Origin: Dermatemys mawii
Taxonomy: Eukaryota; Chordata; Testudines; Dermatemydidae
Reading direction: 5' to 3'
Length of the DNA: 64,000 nt
Assembly: GCA_007922305.1 (NCBI GenBank)
Contig: ML677348.1
Coordinates: 23,336,694 to 23,400,693 of the forward strand
Shown: in pieces, positions 45,642 through 57,322 of the stretch
Numbering within the stretch: the stretch's first letter is position 1
Layout of the letters: the number at the start of each line of letters is the position of its first letter
The notes under the pieces: model-generated
What the model saw: the letters and a program-made list of their open reading frames with translations, nothing else
What the model was told of the DNA's origin: nothing
Databases searched by the model: none
Position numbers and translations under genes: made by a program

Positions 45642-45954
45642 CAGGGATCAGCAACCTTTGGCACGTGGCCCGTCAGGGAAATCTGCTGGTGGTTCAGGAG
45701 CTGCAGGTTTGGCCAGTCGCAGCTCCTACTGGCCACAGTTCACCATTCCAGGCCAATGGGGGCTGCAGGAAGCAGTGGCCAGTACATCCCTCTACCCATA
45801 CCACTTCCCTCAGCCTCTATTGGCCTGGAATGGCAAACCGCGGCCAGTGGGAGCTGCGATTGGCCAAACCTGCAGATGCTGCAGGTAAACAAACTGTCCT
45901 GGCCTGCCAGTAGCTTTCCCTGATGGGCTGCATGCCAAAGATTGCCAATCCCTG
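45642..45954. mobile_element. Short hAT element (313 bp)
   Basis: The ends are 'cagggatcagcaacctttgg' and 'ccaaagattgccaatccctg'. The body has a weakly palindromic middle ('caggccaatgggggctgc' against 'gtgggagctgcgattggcc'). The flanking 8-mers are only partly alike. The family is the same as 60952-61162 and 12900-13082. Confidence 0.7.
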
Positions 45955-46544
45955 TTATATACCATATTATTTCTCTTACATTTCAACTGTCCTGTTATGT
46001 TGTATTACATCCCAGCATTACGGCATGTTATATTAAATTGCAACACAACACATTGCAACGTGGCACAAAATAGAAGCACGTATAAAGAAAGGAGACTGTA
46101 AATTGGGGTCATGTGCCTGTGGCAAACAGAGATGAGGATGGAGGCACACAAACGTGATTTGTGGACAATGTGAACTCACAGACGCTGTATTCCATGGGGG
46201 TATCTGTCTCTTTCTCAGGTTGGTGTATTTTGACACGTCACCACAAAATACTTTCACATCTTTGAACCTAGGGATATTGACGTTTATTTCAACCATTCTG
46301 TTTTGCAAAAGGCTGGGAGAAGTAGTCTGTTTTACAGATCCCTTGAGGCTGGCAAGTACACTAGTGCTGAAAAGGCAGCAGAGTTAGCTCAGGTTAGTTG
46401 TTGGAAGAATGATCTTAAAAGCCATTCTGGCTTATTAGGGAGTAGAGTCTGTGTATTCTGTATGCAGTCTGACCCTATCTTCCCAAATGGAGGATAGATC
46501 TGTAATGCAAACTTTTGGCTTTGCAAGAAGGAAGAGGAATAATA
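45955..46544. other. Unassigned stretch
   Basis: No gene or repeat recognised. A plus-strand frame at 46154 lacks splice context. Confidence 0.3.
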
Positions 46545-47014
46545 TCAGTCTCCCTGGTCACTCAATAACAGACCTGAAGGTGACAATTTTAAAACAGAAA
46601 AACTTCAAAAACAGACTCCAATGAGAAGCTGCTGAACTGGAATTAATTTGCAAATTGGACACTATCAAATTAGGGTTAAACAGAGACTGGGAAAGGCTGG
46701 GTCATTACATTAATTTAATCTATTTCCCTATGTTAAGTATCCTCACACCTTCTTGTCAACTGATACGGACCATCTTGATTATCACTGCAAAAGGTTTTTT
46801 TTTTCTCCTGCTGATAATAGCCATCTAAATTAAATAGCCTCTTAGAACTGGTATGGCAACTTTCACCGTTATATATTTTCTGTGTGTGTGTATATATCTT
46901 ACCTACTGTGTGTTCCACTCTATACATCCAATGAAGTGGGCTATAGCCTACGAAAGCTTATGCTTAAATAAATTTGTTTGTCTCTATGGTGCCACAAGTA
47001 CTCTTGTTCTTTTT
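46545..47014 (+). mobile_element. PLE 3' end, copy B
   Basis: It begins within the end of the endonuclease region ('cctggtcactcaataacaga') and follows 49250-49742 closely: 'ggacactatcaaattagggt', 'ttaagtatcctcacaccttc', a short TG/TA run at 46881-46898, then 'gaagtgggctatagcctacg' and 'caagtactcttgttct'. It is 5'-truncated, as is usual for retroelements. Confidence 0.7.
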
Positions 47015-47016
47015 TT

Positions 47017-47430
47017 GAGCAGTTTAGTATCATCTGCAAACTTTGCCACCTCACTATTTACCCCTTTCTCCAGATCATTTATGAATAAGTTGAATAGGAT
47101 TGATCCTAGGTCTGACCCTTGGGGAACAAGGCAAGTGCAACTGTGTCAAAAGCCTTACTAAAAGTCAAAATAAATCATATCTACCTATTCCCCCTTATAT
47201 ACTATGCCAGTAACCCTATCGAAGAAGGAAATTAGGTTGATCTGGCATGATTTGTTCTTAACAAATTCATGCTGGCAGCTACTAATGGTCATATTATCCT
47301 CTACGTGCTTACAAATTGTTTAATAATTTGTCCCAGTATGTTTCCAAGAACCCAAGATAGGCTGATTGGTCTATAATTCCCCAGATCTTCTTGTCCCCAG
47401 CCCCTTTTAAAGATACTATATTTGTGCTCT
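47017..47430 (-). mobile_element. CR1 RT fragment
   Basis: On the plus strand 'agtatcatctgcaaactttg' is the antisense of the FADD catalytic block, and 'ttatgaataagttgaatagg' and 'gacccttggggaac' follow as at 56755-56870. It belongs to the same CR1 family as the 56-kb copy. Stops are present, and the C-terminus and 3' UTR are missing where the PLE abuts. Confidence 0.65.
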
Positions 47431-47502
47431 ACATGGCCATGGTAGAGACTCCCATTTAATCCCTGGTGGGCCCCAGAATCACCAGTAACCCAACAATAAT
47501 AC

Positions 47503-47652
47503 CTCTGGACAAATAAGAGGAATAATCAGGCTCCAATCGCTGAGTGGAGTCTGTGGTAACTGGAGCGTAAGAAGGCTGATGGAGGACGACCAGTTCTCCT
47601 CTGTGCTGGAGATGCTCAGGGCCTTCACCTGGAGAGCCATTTGTTCCAAAAT
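47503..47652 (-). CDS. Candidate internal exon, minus strand
   Basis: On the minus strand an acceptor with a long pyrimidine tract ('ttttccctccctcacaattttcag') precedes 150 bases that are open in one frame. They end at a moderate donor, 'agag|gtatta'. Both ends fall in phase 1, so the exon is symmetric. The frame reads FGTNGSPGEGPEHLQHRGEL, then VVLHQPSYAPVTTDSTQRLE, then PDYSSYLSR. No repeat similarity is seen. The protein is not recognised, and no neighbouring exon was identified. The call is from splice signals alone. Confidence 0.3.
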
Positions 47653-49004
47653 CTGAAAATTGTGAGGGAGGGAAAAAAATATGTGTTAATTCTACATTTT
47701 GTCTCAGTAGCTTAAATATTTCAGCCCTGGCAGGAAAAATGATGCTAGTAACAGCAAAATATACTACCTCAAATGGCACATTTCATTGCTGCTGCTGCTA
47801 GGGTAGTAGGAAACACCCCATTAATTGATCGGATATTAAATGTTATTGTGAGACAGACGACGGGCAGTTCAAATGAGTTCTTCTCTCGGTACACTGCCAA
47901 GAAATGGCTGCAGTTGCTCTGCTGTGATGGTGCAGGGATAAGAAACTGCAAGGATGTGTCTAAGGCTGGACACCTTGGGTCAGATTCATCTCTGGGGTAA
48001 GCCTGCAGACTTTCATTAGGGATGGATTTGACCCTTTGGATCCCTCCCTGCTCCTCTGAGTAGGGCCCATTCATATAGGCTGTTCTTTGATTTTCTCCAA
48101 AAAACAGTTTATCCTTCATCGTCATGGCAAATCCCCGAGAGATATGGCCTCCTTGCAAATCAGCCACCAGCTATATCCACCCTTGGCAAGGTGCATAAGA
48201 TGATCTACCTGTATGATCACTTTATATCCATCACTGGGAACTATTGTGCAGCTGAAGTTTTTTGGTGCCCATGTGATCATCAGCTGTGTAGCAGCATTAT
48301 TTGGTACACACTCTTCAGAATACCTTGATCATCCATTCTAATATGTCTGCATGACAAAAATAATCAAAACTGAAGAAGTGCTAAGGAAGGTGGTTGCTGG
48401 GCTCAGTTTCTAATATCTTTATTTCTGATCTTGATCTTACAGTTTATTTCTGGGGATTTCCTAATAGGTATAAAGTCTGACAATAGCATGGAAGAAGCAT
48501 GATTTCTGGGATATACAGTGAACCTGTTCATATGGTTAACTACAGTCTTGTTAGCTACTGCTTTGACCACTCAATGTAGTAGACAGACTTTATATTTAAC
48601 TGGAGCTGAATGATACATTATTTAAACAATCCCTCTACTGAACTACACATAGTTTCTGTTCTGTCAGCCTTCTAAATTTTGAAGGTTGGATGGATGGTCC
48701 CTTTGGATATACACTATAGCATGGATATCTATATGAATCCTCTTCTTTAAATCAGAAAGATTGTGTACTGTAGATGTGTAGTCACTGGAGAAAGTGTTTG
48801 TACTTATCTAAACTTACAGTAGACAAGGCCCTGTCCTATGAGTCCACTTCTACAACACTGAACTATAAATCTGCTGCACACTTCTTTTTCAGATTTAATT
48901 GGTCTTACATATTTGCAGATGCCTTTCATAACAGACTTGAGATAAATGAACTAGATACTCATGAAGACACTACATATTTCTTCTGTACCCTTTCAGCTGA
49001 TCAC
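47653..49004. other. Mostly unassigned stretch
   Basis: A 132-codon minus frame at 47769-48167 (SEEQGGIQRVKSIPNESLQA) is open, but the sequence around it ('agagatgaatctgaccc' on the minus strand) looks repeat-like. I do not call it a gene. Confidence 0.3.
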
Positions 49005-49078
49005 TGAGCTGGGAGTTGGACTAGATGACCTTCTGAGGTCTCTTCCAACCCTAATCACCTATGATTCTATGATTGCTA
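49005..49078 (+). mobile_element. CR1/SINE 3' end
   Basis: 'gttggactagatgaccttct', 'gaggtctcttccaaccctaa' and 'tatgattctatgatt' form the shared CR1/SINE terminus. It is immediately followed by a PLE. Confidence 0.7.
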
Positions 49079-49084
49079 TGGGGA

Positions 49085-49393
49085 CTGGCTCTGGCTACAT
49101 CTACCAATGTGATATATGCCATCATATGCCAGCAATGTCCCTCTGGCATGTACATTGGCCAAACTGGGCAGTCTCTATGCAAAAGAATAAATGGACACAA
49201 ATCTGACATCAGGAATCATAACATTCAAAAACCAGTAGGAGAACACTTCAGCCTCTCTGGTCACTCAATAACAGACTTGAAGGTGACAATTTTACAACAG
49301 AAAAACTTCAAAAACAGACTCCAACGAGAAGCTGCTGAACTGGAATTAATTTGCAAATTGGACACTATCAAATTAGGGTTAAACAGAGACTGA
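49085..49393 (+). CDS. PLE GIY-YIG endonuclease domain, open fragment
   Basis: The frame is open for over 95 codons from the truncation point: TSTNVIYAIICQQCPSGMYI, GQTGQSLCKRINGHKSDIRN, then HNIQKPVGEHFSLSGHSITD, ending AELELICKLDTIKLGLNRD and a stop. IYAI..C..C...YIGQTG..L..R is the GIY-YIG core with the Cys pair typical of Penelope nucleases. Conserved Arg and Glu positions are present (CKR; GEHF or AELE). The RT that should precede it is missing, so it cannot move by itself. Confidence 0.75.
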   Translation: MALATSTNVIYAIICQQCPSGMYIGQTGQSLCKRINGHKSDIRNHNIQKPVGEHFSLSGHSITDLKVTILQQKNFKNRLQREAAELELICKLDTIKLGLNRD

Positions 49394-49580
49394 GAAAGGC
49401 TGAGTCATTACACTAATTGAATCTATTTCCCTATGTTAAGTATCCTCACACCTTCTTGTCAACTGTCTGAAATGGGCCATCTTGATTATCACTACAAAAT
49501 ATTTTTTTTCTCCTGCTGATACTAGCTCATCTTAATTAAATAGCCTCTTAGAATTGGTATGGCAACTTCCACATTTTCAT

Positions 49581-49581
<1 letters not shown>

Positions 49582-49631
<50 letters not shown>
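49582..49631. repeat. Microsatellite (TG)n(TA)n in PLE 3' UTR
   Basis: About 14 TG units (49582-49610) run into about 10 TA units (49611-49631). The same position in copy B (46881-46898) and copy A (25098-25125, minus orientation) holds a shorter TG/TA or GATA-like run. Confidence 0.9.
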
Positions 49632-49742
49632 TCCTACTATATGTTCCATTCTAAGCATCCGATGAAGTGGGCTGTAGCCTACGAAAGCTTATGCTTAATT
49701 AAATATGTTAGTCTCTAAGGTGCCTCAAGTACTCCTGTTCTA

Positions 49743-50539
49743 GTTGCTATTTAGTTATATTGTCTGTAACTTTATGTCTGACCTAGCAGGTCACTAGTTT
49801 GTCCAACAGGTGGCACTGTATCTTTGAGCATTTAAATTTACTTGCTGAAGTTGCTTAGCTAAAGTAAAGATCTTCCCAATGAATAAATAAAGCTGGTTTG
49901 CCGTTTTGTTAAGTGTTTTTGATGGGTTTTCAACCAGAGACCTTTTTAAAATAAGTCCTTAGGTAAGTGTTTAAAAATGTACAACTTCAATTTCAAGTTC
50001 TGACATCTAATTTTAATGTTGTTAGGGTTAAAAGCAATCTAAGCACTGGAGCCAAGATGTGCAGGTAAGGGACGTCTCCACTTCAGGGGAATGCTTCGGG
50101 GAGCACAGAAATCCCCAGCTTCCAAGAATGGTCTCTACTATGAAAACTAAACTGTTGCCCCATAGCAGTCTCTCTCATTCGGATTTACTGGCTGTAGCAT
50201 ATTAAGAAATAAATCCAAATATAACAAACCATGGAAACAACTCTTAATAAAGTGGATCCATCTCAGAATACCAGGCACAGCACCAGGACCAGTGACATCA
50301 ACCACAAATGCTCCTCCCAAGTGAGTGGCTGCTCTGCTGTGCCATGCTCCAAGGGTGCTTGCTCCCTCCCCAGAGTACCAGAGAGAGGCCATAACTACCA
50401 CAGGTCTTCCATGCTGCTTGTGACGCAGTGAGTGTGTCAGTTCCACGGTGTGATTCTGCCGCTTTGCCCCCTGAAAAGTCAGGTACTGTAGCAGCTATTT
50501 CAACATCCAGTGACAAAAAAAAGCACCTCTGCTAGTGTA
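49743..50539. other. Unassigned stretch
   Basis: No gene or repeat recognised. Confidence 0.3.
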
Positions 50540-52140
50540 AATGTACTTCCTCCTGAGCTTCGCTCTTCTTTTGGACTTTCTTCCACCTTGCCATGTGTCT
50601 CCTTCCTGTGACCCCACTACACTTTCACACCATCCCCTCCTCAATTACCTTCTGGCTCCTGGTTTCCACTTTCTTCTCTACTCACATTTTCCTCCCCTGC
50701 TCTCTGGACCCCATCACCATCTCTCCCTGCTTATTCCTCCATCCCCTTTTCTATTTCCATAGCCTGACCTGCATTCACCTCCGCCCAGCACTTCATCTCT
50801 CTTCCCTCAGTCTCCCGGATCCCTATCCCACCTCCTCTTTGTTCTCCGCTTCTTTGCCACAGTGATTTCTTCACCCTGCCTCCCGATCCCTCTTTATACT
50901 TGTCTTCTCCTCCTGTTCCCACACCATTGTCATGTCTGTCCTTGGACTCTGTTGCTGCCACCCTTGCTCCTATCTGCAACACTCAGCTTTCTCTTCACCA
51001 AGTCCACCTTGGTCCTTGATCTCTTCATCACTTTCTCCTGGTGTGTCCTAGTGGCCATTCCTCCTCTTACTCCCCCAAAAGCCATGGTTGTGATATCAGG
51101 CTCCTCCTCTCCCCTCTTCTCATTCCCAACCATGCTCCTCTCCCCCTTTCCATTCCTTCTCATTTGAAGTCCACCCATTTTCTCTTTCCTTCCTCCAAAT
51201 GGCTACTGTCTACTTTTCTTTAGTCCCTTCCCCTAGACAGCCATGCCTGACTCTGTTTCCTGTCCTCACGTCCTCTCTTTGTCATGGGTGACTTTAGATT
51301 CTGTGTTGACAACCAGTCTGACGCCGCTGTCTGTCACTTCTTTTAATTTAACATCCCTCAGCTGGCCTCCAGCTTTTGATTAACTCCCCTATTTGCTTGA
51401 CCAAGTCTTCACTAAATCTGTCCCATCCTTTGATCTTGGAGTTCTATTTCTGTCAGTGATGCTTCCTCTGCCTCGTCATGTCTCCCTACCTCACCCCACC
51501 CTTCACCGATGCTTTAGTGAATTTCAATCTATCAGCTCTTTCTCAAGTCTGCCTTTGTCCACGCTGCGCAACTTTCCCTGTCTCTGATCCACTTTTGGTG
51601 CTCTAATCCCCTTTCCGAAACCTTCCTCGCTGCCTCATTCCTCTACTGTTAATGTAACTTTTCCTACCTATCCAAAAACCTCTTCCTTTCCCACTGTTCC
51701 AACCCCTTCACTCTTTCCTTGTATCCTTTTGATTCTGATGCCACAAAACATCATTGAATCTCCTCATTTTTTCTTCAAGGCCCGGCACAATATTGTCCTA
51801 ATTGCACTTCTGCTTTCATTGCCTTCTATGCCCCCCCTCCTTACTGCTCCTGTTCTCTCTTTTTCCCACTCTCTGAGCCATACCTTTCGCTCACACTATC
51901 CCATGGAATTGATGTTTGCTAGTTGTCTGCTAAGTGACTTTTCTAGCCATTTAGATAGCCCTTGAAAACTCATAGGACCAAACTCTGTGCTGGTGTAACT
52001 CCAGGATTTGGCCCACTATCTCCATGAATCCTTCCTGGATTGGTCTCTCCACCAACTATTGCCCTGGGATTTGTCTTGTCTGTGTTAGACTCTTTGGAGC
52101 AGGAAATCTTATGTAGAGATGGTCCCAATAAAACTGAATT
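50540..52140 (+). mobile_element. Pyrimidine-rich LINE-like remnant
   Basis: The plus strand is strongly C/T-rich for about 1.4 kb. At 51282-51330 one frame reads FVMGDFRFCVDNQSDA, close to the GDFN...VDN block of APE-type LINE endonucleases, and LDQVFTKSVPSFDLGVLFLS (51393 on) follows where L2/CR1 proteins have their TLDLV block. The end (52085-52135) has 'gagcaggaaatcttatgtag' and 'aataaaactgaa', like a LINE 3' UTR. Many stops interrupt it. An L2-type origin is an inference. Confidence 0.4.
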
Positions 52141-53348
52141 TGAATTATTCCAAGGGCTTTGGTGTCCCTATTAAACTCATGACAGAGTGCCCTGGAGCCA
52201 AATTCACCCCCCTGTTGGCCTCTTATAAAATACCTGGCTCAAAATATTGCTTGTATGTTAAATCTGCCTTAATAGTTTCTATGGGCTGTGGTTAGCAGTA
52301 GTTATCATCTAAGGTAACTTTTAATGATGCCATGTCCCTGCTACACTGGCAAAAATAAATGGTGTGGATACCATAGTGAAAGGGACTATATAAGCAGCTA
52401 GATAGATAATATGGATAGGAATGCGTGTTTTGCATAACATGCATTATACAAGATAAGAAATTTATTCTCCAGGGTTTACTGTAACTGCTGCTATCTCTGA
52501 CTGTGGTTTTTTTTTTAAATAATCCAACAATCTTCATGTTTTATTCACTTTTTCTTTTCTGAGTGGCAATGCATAAAAATGTCTTTTCCAGTAAAATGAT
52601 CTCTTTACAATTTGGCTTTGATACAAAACCAGATTCCCACCAGAAAAGTTTTTACCTCTGGGCACATTGCAACATATTTCCTTCCTAATTAATACCACAT
52701 CTGCCTCCATATTTCATTTCAGCTTCTCAATGAAAATTGACAAGGCAGCCAATCACAAACAAGTATCATATGCTGTTAATAGTTCAGTCAGCACAGTTTC
52801 CAGCATATCTCATTACTAAAGCTTAACTAGTCTGTAAGTGAATGGCACTTGTACATGCATTGCTAGTGTTAGTATAATGCTCATTAGCCCACATGAGCAT
52901 GACAATTACACGACCTACCACCAAAAAGTTCATCCGTATGAACACGTGACAAAAATCAAACAGTAACTGAAACAGCCACAAATTTCAAATTATACAGGGT
53001 CAGATCCCGGGTTGTGGTCAAATAGAACACAGCACAGGATGGGGCAGAGACATGCAAATGTGGGATCAAACTCCCATGAGCACGTTCCTCGTCCTAAGGA
53101 GGCCATGTGCAGGGCCCCTCCTAAGGCATTAAATACAGCAGCTTAAGAACAGCTTCAATTTATACAGCTGCTAATGGCTCCAAGTTAAAACCTCATTTGA
53201 CTTGACCACCTCTAAGCTGAGAAGGTGGTTCAGTTTCCATAGATAATTCAGTCCTTACCCTCTCCTGATGCTGCTAGTGGTCAAGCTAATGAATGCCAGC
53301 TGTAGCGTATTGGTGATGTGAACATCTGTTCAGTGGGAATCAGATGTA
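52141..53348. other. Unique stretch, no gene seen
   Basis: No recognisable element or exon. Confidence 0.3.
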
Positions 53349-53872
53349 GGGTATGTCTACACTGCACATATCTTTCAGCTGTGGACAGAGTACATATTCA
53401 CAGAGCCCTTCCTACCAGAGGTATAAATAACAGCCTAGCTGACGAGGCACTGCTTAGGGAAGTAGGGTAAAGACATGCTTGAAGGGTTTGGGTATGTATG
53501 CCAGCTCTCTGCTTGCCCAAGCCATGCCCCCATCTACACTGCTATTTTCAGCAGAATAGAGTCTCCTTGCTGCTGGAACCTTTCCTTGCCACAGGAAAAG
53601 ACTTCCCCAGTGGGTCTCTGTCCTCTCCCTTGACAGAGCCTTTCCTCACCACAGCTGGGAAAGGCTCTGGCAGCTCCCTGCAGGGAAAGATTCCAGCAGT
53701 GAGGAAAAGTTCTGCCAACTCCCTGTTGCTGGAGCCTTTCCCCACAGCAAAGAAAGAATCTGGCAGAATGGAAAGGGTTTGGCAAATAGGGGGCTGCTGA
53801 AAGCTTGCCCCACAAAGCAGATCCTTTCCCTGACACATGCACATATACACCGCAGTATGGATGCAGCCTACT
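53349..53872. mobile_element. MITE-like element with TACACTGC ends
   Basis: It begins 'gggtatgtctacactgcaca' and ends near 'taccgcagtatggatgcagcc' (plus strand 'caccgcagtatggatgcagc'), imperfect inverted repeats. The middle has repeated 'ggaaaagacttccc'/'gagcctttcc' units in both orientations (53570-53790), explaining the long overlapping frames on the minus strand. It has no transposase. Confidence 0.45.
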
Positions 53873-55469
53873 TTTCACTGCAGGAAGTCGTGAAACATAA
53901 TCTCCACTCTACCACCAGAGGTAGCCTAAGACAACCAACAGAGGCCTCCTTTCAAGGCCCCTCCTTGGCCCTGACAATGATGTGACATTTAGTTTACCCC
54001 CTTCCTAAGTGTGTGCAAAATCCATCTCTAAATATTTACAAATGTAAACAACCCTCTCCCTGAGTATACACAGTCTGAAACTACATACTACCTTCTAGTA
54101 AAACATACAAATTATCCAGCCCACCAAAGGTTTTGTGTTTCAATAAAGAGGATAGTCTCTGCTGATTCTCAAGCCCACACACATATATATGAATTTAAAT
54201 CTTCTCTTTTAGAAGGGTGCACGGAGAATATTAGCTCACTTCCACTATCCATAAGAAATTATGGGGGAGGAGAGGAAACATCCTAAAGATTGTGTTTTCC
54301 AGTTGAGAATATATATAGAAAAGAAGTGAACCTTTATGCTAAAGTTATAAAACATTCAGAGGAAAGTAGAAGAACCAGATACCAGTAATGGTCTTCTAAA
54401 GTAGCTGTAACAGCAAGGGACACAGTTTCTTCTATTTGGACCTTATCCACCAGGTGCGGCTGTTGATTGGTAAATTTAAAATAAATCCTTTTACATAGAA
54501 GCAGATGCATTGGCTCTAATGTTTCTAAATCTATTTGCTTAAGTCTAGCAAAGTTTATTTTAAAGGGCGATTTCTTTAGGAATTTCTCAACACATACTGT
54601 ACAGTGCATACCTTTGTGAAGCTATTCTCAAAACAGTCACCAAAAGTTGTGATAAAGCCATAACCACAGAAGCATGTGAAAGCTACCAGGGAAATTGCAT
54701 GACCGAAGTTGGTCTTAACCTTAACTCTACCTCTACTCAAATCTACATTAATAGATACAGCAGGGTCATACTTTCAGCGTGGTGCACACTACAAAGGCCT
54801 ATTTCTCCAACCATTTTATATAAACACCTCCCATTGAAATGGCTGGTCAATCAACACCTGAGCAAAACTATTTATTCATATTAAATGTAGTGCCTGTAAT
54901 GGGCACAGGCAAGAAAACCTATTAAACTGAACTCTTTAGTATTACCTCAAAACAGGTACAGCTGAACAGTGGCAAAGCAAGCTTCCCCCACAGATGGGCT
55001 TCAAATGTGCCCTGCGGGAGTGTGAGGATAATTTAGTTTCCATAGCTATTCAGAACTTTGAACTCTCTTCTGAGAGTGCAAACGCATGCCAGTCATGGCA
55101 AGTCTTTCTTTACATCTTTAGCTAGTAGCTGAAAACCTACACAGTCAAATAGGTGTGGCAGTTGAGCTAACGAATTCACCAGCTGTGCAGTCTCCTTCAT
55201 ATAACCAATGAAATTCTTGCATGCCGACTAACTGTAGAGTAAGGCTGGAGATTGGTGGCGTTACCTCTCCCGCTGTGGTTTAAGAACTCTTGACTTGGCA
55301 TAGAGGTATCTGTTCTGCCCTGCAGAATTTAGAACCTATATAGACAAGAAACAAACAGAGTGGGATGGGAAACAGAGAATGGGAAAGCCCAGTTCCTCAG
55401 TGATACGTACGTTTCTAACTTCCATTGATTTCAGTAGAAGCTAGGAACCTAAATACCTTCGAGGATCTG
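53873..55469. other. Unique stretch, no gene seen
   Basis: No recognisable element or exon. Confidence 0.3.
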
Positions 55470-55582
55470 GGCTGAAGTGACTTGCCCAGGGTAGCATAAC
55501 AGCCCTGAGGCAGAATTTCAAATAAACCCAGTCTCCTGATTCCTAATCCAATATCTTAATCCACTGGAGCATCCTGCCTCTC
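55470..55582 (-). mobile_element. MIR-type SINE, antisense
   Basis: 'gtgacttgcccagggtagca', 'gaggcagaatttcaaata' and 'cccagtctcctgattcctaa' with 'ccactggagcatcctgcctc' are the antisense order of MIR from CORE to head. The copy is diverged. Confidence 0.6.
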
Positions 55583-55782
55583 ATGATTTAAAATTATGAA
55601 CAGCTCCTTTTTTTAAAAAAAGAAAAAATATGTTTTTAAAATCACTAAGCCAATAAGTTTACATATTGTCTGGAGCCTTAATTAATCTGATACTGTGCAT
55701 GCATATTAAAATATTTGGAAGTAATTTCCTTCATTCTTTACTTGCCAGGTCTCAAGTGTTGGGTTCTCTGCCTTCCCTGGGG

Positions 55783-57322
55783 AACATAAGAAAGGCCGTA
55801 CTGGGTCAGACCAAAGGTCCATCTAGCCCAGTATCTATCTACCGATAGTGGCCAATGCCAGGTGCCCCGGAGTGAGTGACCTAACAGGTAAAGATCAAGT
55901 GATCTCTCTCCTGCCATCCATCACCCCCCTCTAACAAACAGAGGCTAGGGACACCATTCCTTACCCAACCTGGCTAATAGCCATTAATGGACTTAACGTA
56001 CAGGAATTTATCCAGTTCTCTTTTAAACCCTGTTATAGTCCTAGCCTTCACAGCCTCCTCAGGCAAGGAGTTCCACAGATTGACTGTGTGCTGTGTGAAG
56101 AAGAACTTCCTTTTATTTGTTTTAAACTTGCTGCCCACTAATTTCAATGGGTCGCCCCTTGTTCTTCTATTATGGGAACAAGTAAATAACTTTTCCTTAT
56201 TCACTTTCTCCATGCCACTCATAACTTTATAGACTTCTATCATATCCCCCCTTAGTCTTCTCTTTTCCAAGCTAAAAAGTCCTAGCCTCTTTAATCTCTC
56301 CTCATATGGGACCTAATCATTTTAGTTGCCCTTCTCTGAACCGTTTCCAATGTCAGTATATCCTTTCTGAGATGAGGAGACCACATTTGTACACAATACT
56401 CAAGATGTGGGTGCACCATGGATTTGTATAATGGCAATAAGATATTCTCCATCTTATTCTTTATCCCTTTTTTAATGATTCCTAATATCCTGTTTGCTTT
56501 TTTGACTGCCGCTGCACACTGCATGGACATCTTCAGAGAACAATCCACGATGACTCCAAGATCTTTTTCCTGATTAGTTGTAGCTAAATTAGCCCCCATC
56601 ATATTGTACTTATAGTTGGGGTTATTTTTTCCAAAGTGCATTACTTTACATTTATCCACATTAAATTTCATTTGCCATTTTGTTGCCCAATCATTTAGTT
56701 TAGTGAGATCTTTTTGAAGTTCTTCACGGTCTGCTTGGGTCTTAACTATTTTGAGCAGTTTGGTATCATCTGCAAACTTTGCCACCTCACTGTTTACCCC
56801 TTCCTCCAAATCACTGATGAATAAGTTGAATAGGATTGGTCCTAGGACTGACCTTTGGGGAACTCCACTAGTTACACCTCTCCATTCTGAAAATTTACCA
56901 TTTATTCCTACCCTTTGTTCCCTGTCTTTTAACCAGTTCTCAGTCCATGAAAGGATCTTCCCTCTTATCCTATGGCAACTTAATTTACGTAAGAGCCTTT
57001 GGTGAGGGACCTTGTCAAAGGCTTTCTGGAAATCTAAGTACACTACGTCCACTGGATCCCCCTTGTCCACATGTTTGTTGACCCCTTCAAAGAACTCTAA
57101 TAGATTAGTAAGACATGATTTCCCTTTACAGAAACCATGATGACTTTTGCCCAGCAATTTATGTTCTTCTATGTGCCTGACAATTTTATTCTTAACTATT
57201 GTTTCAACTAATTTGCCTGGTACGGACGTTAGATTTACTGGTCTGTAATTGCCGGGATCACCTCTAGAGCCCTTTTTAAATATTGGCATTACATTAGCTA
57301 TCTTCCAGTCATTGGGTGACTG
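55783..57322 (-). mobile_element. CR1 LINE, 5'-truncated, well preserved
   Basis: The minus strand runs from the RT N-terminal part (57322) through RT and C-terminal domain to the stop at 55974 and a 3' UTR ending at about 55783 ('aaggccgtactgggtcagac' in antisense). The 5' end is truncated inside the ORF, the usual outcome of CR1 insertion. It is the best-preserved element in the window and serves as reference for the 687, 22163 and 47017 copies. Confidence 0.85.

Larger units (their letters stand above)
49079..49742 (+). mobile_element. PLE 3' end with GIY-YIG endonuclease, copy C
   Basis: The coding part at 49085-49393 is followed by a 3' UTR holding a TG/TA microsatellite, then the family tail 'gatgaagtgggctgtagcct' and 'caagtactcctgttct'. 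It is truncated at the 5' side just before the endonuclease. Confidence 0.8.

Noticed and set aside
47769..48167. 132-codon minus frame
   Set aside because: It looks protein-like in places, but the flanks show repeat-like phrases and no acceptor-donor pair in phase.
53498..53878. Repeated Lys/Glu/Ser-like protein frames around 53.5-53.9 kb
   Set aside because: They follow inverted and direct copies of a short unit inside a MITE-like element, not a coding gene.
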